From the NCBI GenBank assembly GCA_028280515.1, contig JANQLP010000016.1:1-64000 (forward strand): a stretch of DNA of 64,000 nt, written 5' to 3'. This DNA comes from Hyphomicrobiales bacterium. Lineage in GTDB: Bacteria > Pseudomonadota > Alphaproteobacteria > Rhizobiales > Methyloligellaceae. Numbering within the stretch: the stretch's first letter is position 1; each line of letters begins with the position of its first letter. Positions 62,937-64,000 of the stretch are shown here, in pieces. The notes below the pieces were generated by a model. That model saw nothing but the letters and a program-made list of their open reading frames with translations, ran no database searches and was not told the DNA's origin. The position numbers and the translations under genes are program-made.

Positions 62937-64000
62937 CTATTCAACCGCATCGGCGATCGCCTTGCCGCAGGTCACGGTATCGGCAGGACCGCCGAGATCG
63001 CGCGTGCGCAGCTTCTCCTCCGCCAGAACGGTTTCAATGGCCTTGACGATCGCGGCAGCCGCATCCGTATGCCCGAGATGCTCCAGCATCATCGCCGCGG
63101 TCCAGACCTGGCCTACCGGATTGGCAATGCCCTCGCCTGCAATATCAGGCGCGGAGCCGTGGACCGGCTCGAAAAGCGAGGGATGCTCGCGTTCAGGATT
63201 GATGTTTCCCGCCGGCGCGATGCCGATGGTTCCCGTGCAGGCCGGTCCCAGGTCCGACAGGATATCGCCGAACAGGTTCGAGGCCACGACCACGTCGAAC
63301 AGATCGGGACTGAGGACAAATCGCGCGGCGAGAATGTCGACGTGATACTGGTCCCACCGCACATCCGGGTAGCTGGCGGCCATCTCCTTCACGCGTTCGT
63401 CCCAGTACGGCATGGTGATGGCAATGCCGTTCGACTTGGTGGCCGAGGTCAGGTGCTTTTTCTCGCGCTTCTGGGCCAGGTCGAAGGCGTATTTGAGGAC
63501 ACGGTCGACGCCGTGCCGCGTCATCACGGTTTCCTGCACGCAGAACTCGCGGTCCGTGCCTTCGAACATGCGCCCGCCGATGGCCGAATACTCGCCTTCG
63601 GTGTTCTCGCGCACGACCAGAAAGTCGATGTCGCCGGGCTTTCGATTCGCCAGCGGCGCCGGGACGCCGGGCATCAGGCGCACGGGCCTCAGGTTCACAT
63701 ACTGGTCGAACTCGCGGCGGAACAGGATCAGCGACCCCCAGAGCGACACATGGTCGGGAACCTTGTCGGGCCAACCAACCGCCCCGAAGAACAGCGCGTC
63801 GTGGTTTTCAACCTGCGCCTTCCAGTCCTCCGGCATCATGCGCCCGTGCTTCTCGTAATAGTCGCATGAAGCGAAATCGAAATCGTCGAACCGAAGATCG
63901 AGATCGTACTTCTTCGCCGCCGCCTCGAGCGCGCGCACGCCTTCCGGCACCACCTCCTTGCCGATGCCGTCTCCGGGAATCACGGCGATACGGCTGACGT
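62937..64000 (-). CDS. Tartrate dehydrogenase / isopropylmalate dehydrogenase family (5' end beyond window)
   Basis: At least 354 residues are present; the frame runs through the window edge (SRIAVIPGDGIGKEVVPEGV), so the first few codons are missing. The beta-decarboxylating dehydrogenase motifs are clear: RPVRLMPGVPAPL, LVVRENTEGEYSAIGG, SNLFGDILSDLGP and EPVHGSAPDIAGEGIANPVG. The pattern WGSLILFRREFDQYVNLRP and length suit the TtuC/YeaU (D-malate or tartrate) branch better than LeuB. Substrate is not proven. Confidence 0.85.
   Translation of the reverse strand, partial: VSRIAVIPGDGIGKEVVPEGVRALEAAAKKYDLDLRFDDFDFASCDYYEKHGRMMPEDWKAQVENHDALFFGAVGWPDKVPDHVSLWGSLILFRREFDQYVNLRPVRLMPGVPAPLANRKPGDIDFLVVRENTEGEYSAIGGRMFEGTDREFCVQETVMTRHGVDRVLKYAFDLAQKREKKHLTSATKSNGIAITMPYWDERVKEMAASYPDVRWDQYHVDILAARFVLSPDLFDVVVASNLFGDILSDLGPACTGTIGIAPAGNINPEREHPSLFEPVHGSAPDIAGEGIANPVGQVWTAAMMLEHLGHTDAAAAIVKAIETVLAEEKLRTRDLGGPADTVTCGKAIADAVE

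Overview
The window is a gene-dense, high-GC chromosomal segment of an alphaproteobacterium, most likely of the Hyphomicrobiales (Rhizobiales). The clues are a tRNA-His without G-1 and with A73, an Irr-type iron box pair, a DivJ/PleC/PdhS-like histidine kinase, a phasin, DUF2336 and DUF6285 proteins, and the carB-greA neighbourhood. No prophage, CRISPR array or intact transposon was seen. This is ordinary chromosome with a few accessory or decaying patches.

Layout. 0-7 kb: a soluble chemoreceptor-globin fusion, a Cys-rich unknown, an iron-transport binding-protein remnant behind two Irr boxes, a serine hydrolase, a histidine kinase and a phasin. 7-12 kb: tRNA-His, an acyltransferase, a NicO metal exporter, a cytochrome P460 protein, small unknowns and a possible kinase fragment. 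12-20 kb: a LysR regulator divergent from a five-gene peptide ABC operon that ends in an M20 peptidase. 20-29 kb: DNA polymerase IV, pyrE with an amidohydrolase, a rhodanese, two glycosyltransferases, and a MarR/EmrA/EmrB efflux locus. 29-35 kb: a tightly coupled five-gene operon with the gene content of the levulinate (lva) pathway. 35-43 kb: GST, BT1-like transporter, CBS-DUF294 protein, a bufferin (copper-binding RiPP) operon, a 2OG oxygenase, an ELM1-like protein and an Lrp regulator. 43-51 kb: three DUF2336 paralogues, greA and carB. 51-56 kb: GST, glyoxalase, TetR, ChaN-like protein, carA and a YqeY-like protein. 56-64 kb: DUF2975/XRE pair, nitroreductase, a Tyr-rich secreted protein, ArsC-like, pyrD, DUF952, cspA, a helix-hairpin-helix membrane protein with a 26-aa micro-protein, azlCD and a 5'-truncated tartrate/isopropylmalate-type dehydrogenase.

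The genes fit a heterotrophic lifestyle with peptide, fatty acid or hydroxy acid and amino acid handling, metal and electrophile defence, and PHB storage. Four pyrimidine genes (carA, carB, pyrD, pyrE) are scattered through the window.

The most striking points are: (i) a dispersed two-hairpin repeat in the 3' gaps of genes (three convergent pairs and one at the left edge), whose ends supply the stop codons of the flanking genes; (ii) the lva-like operon; (iii) the bufferin operon with a stable hairpin between precursor and enzyme; (iv) the receptor-globin fusion in the reverse domain order to HemAT; and (v) two perfect Irr boxes in front of an internally deleted transporter gene.
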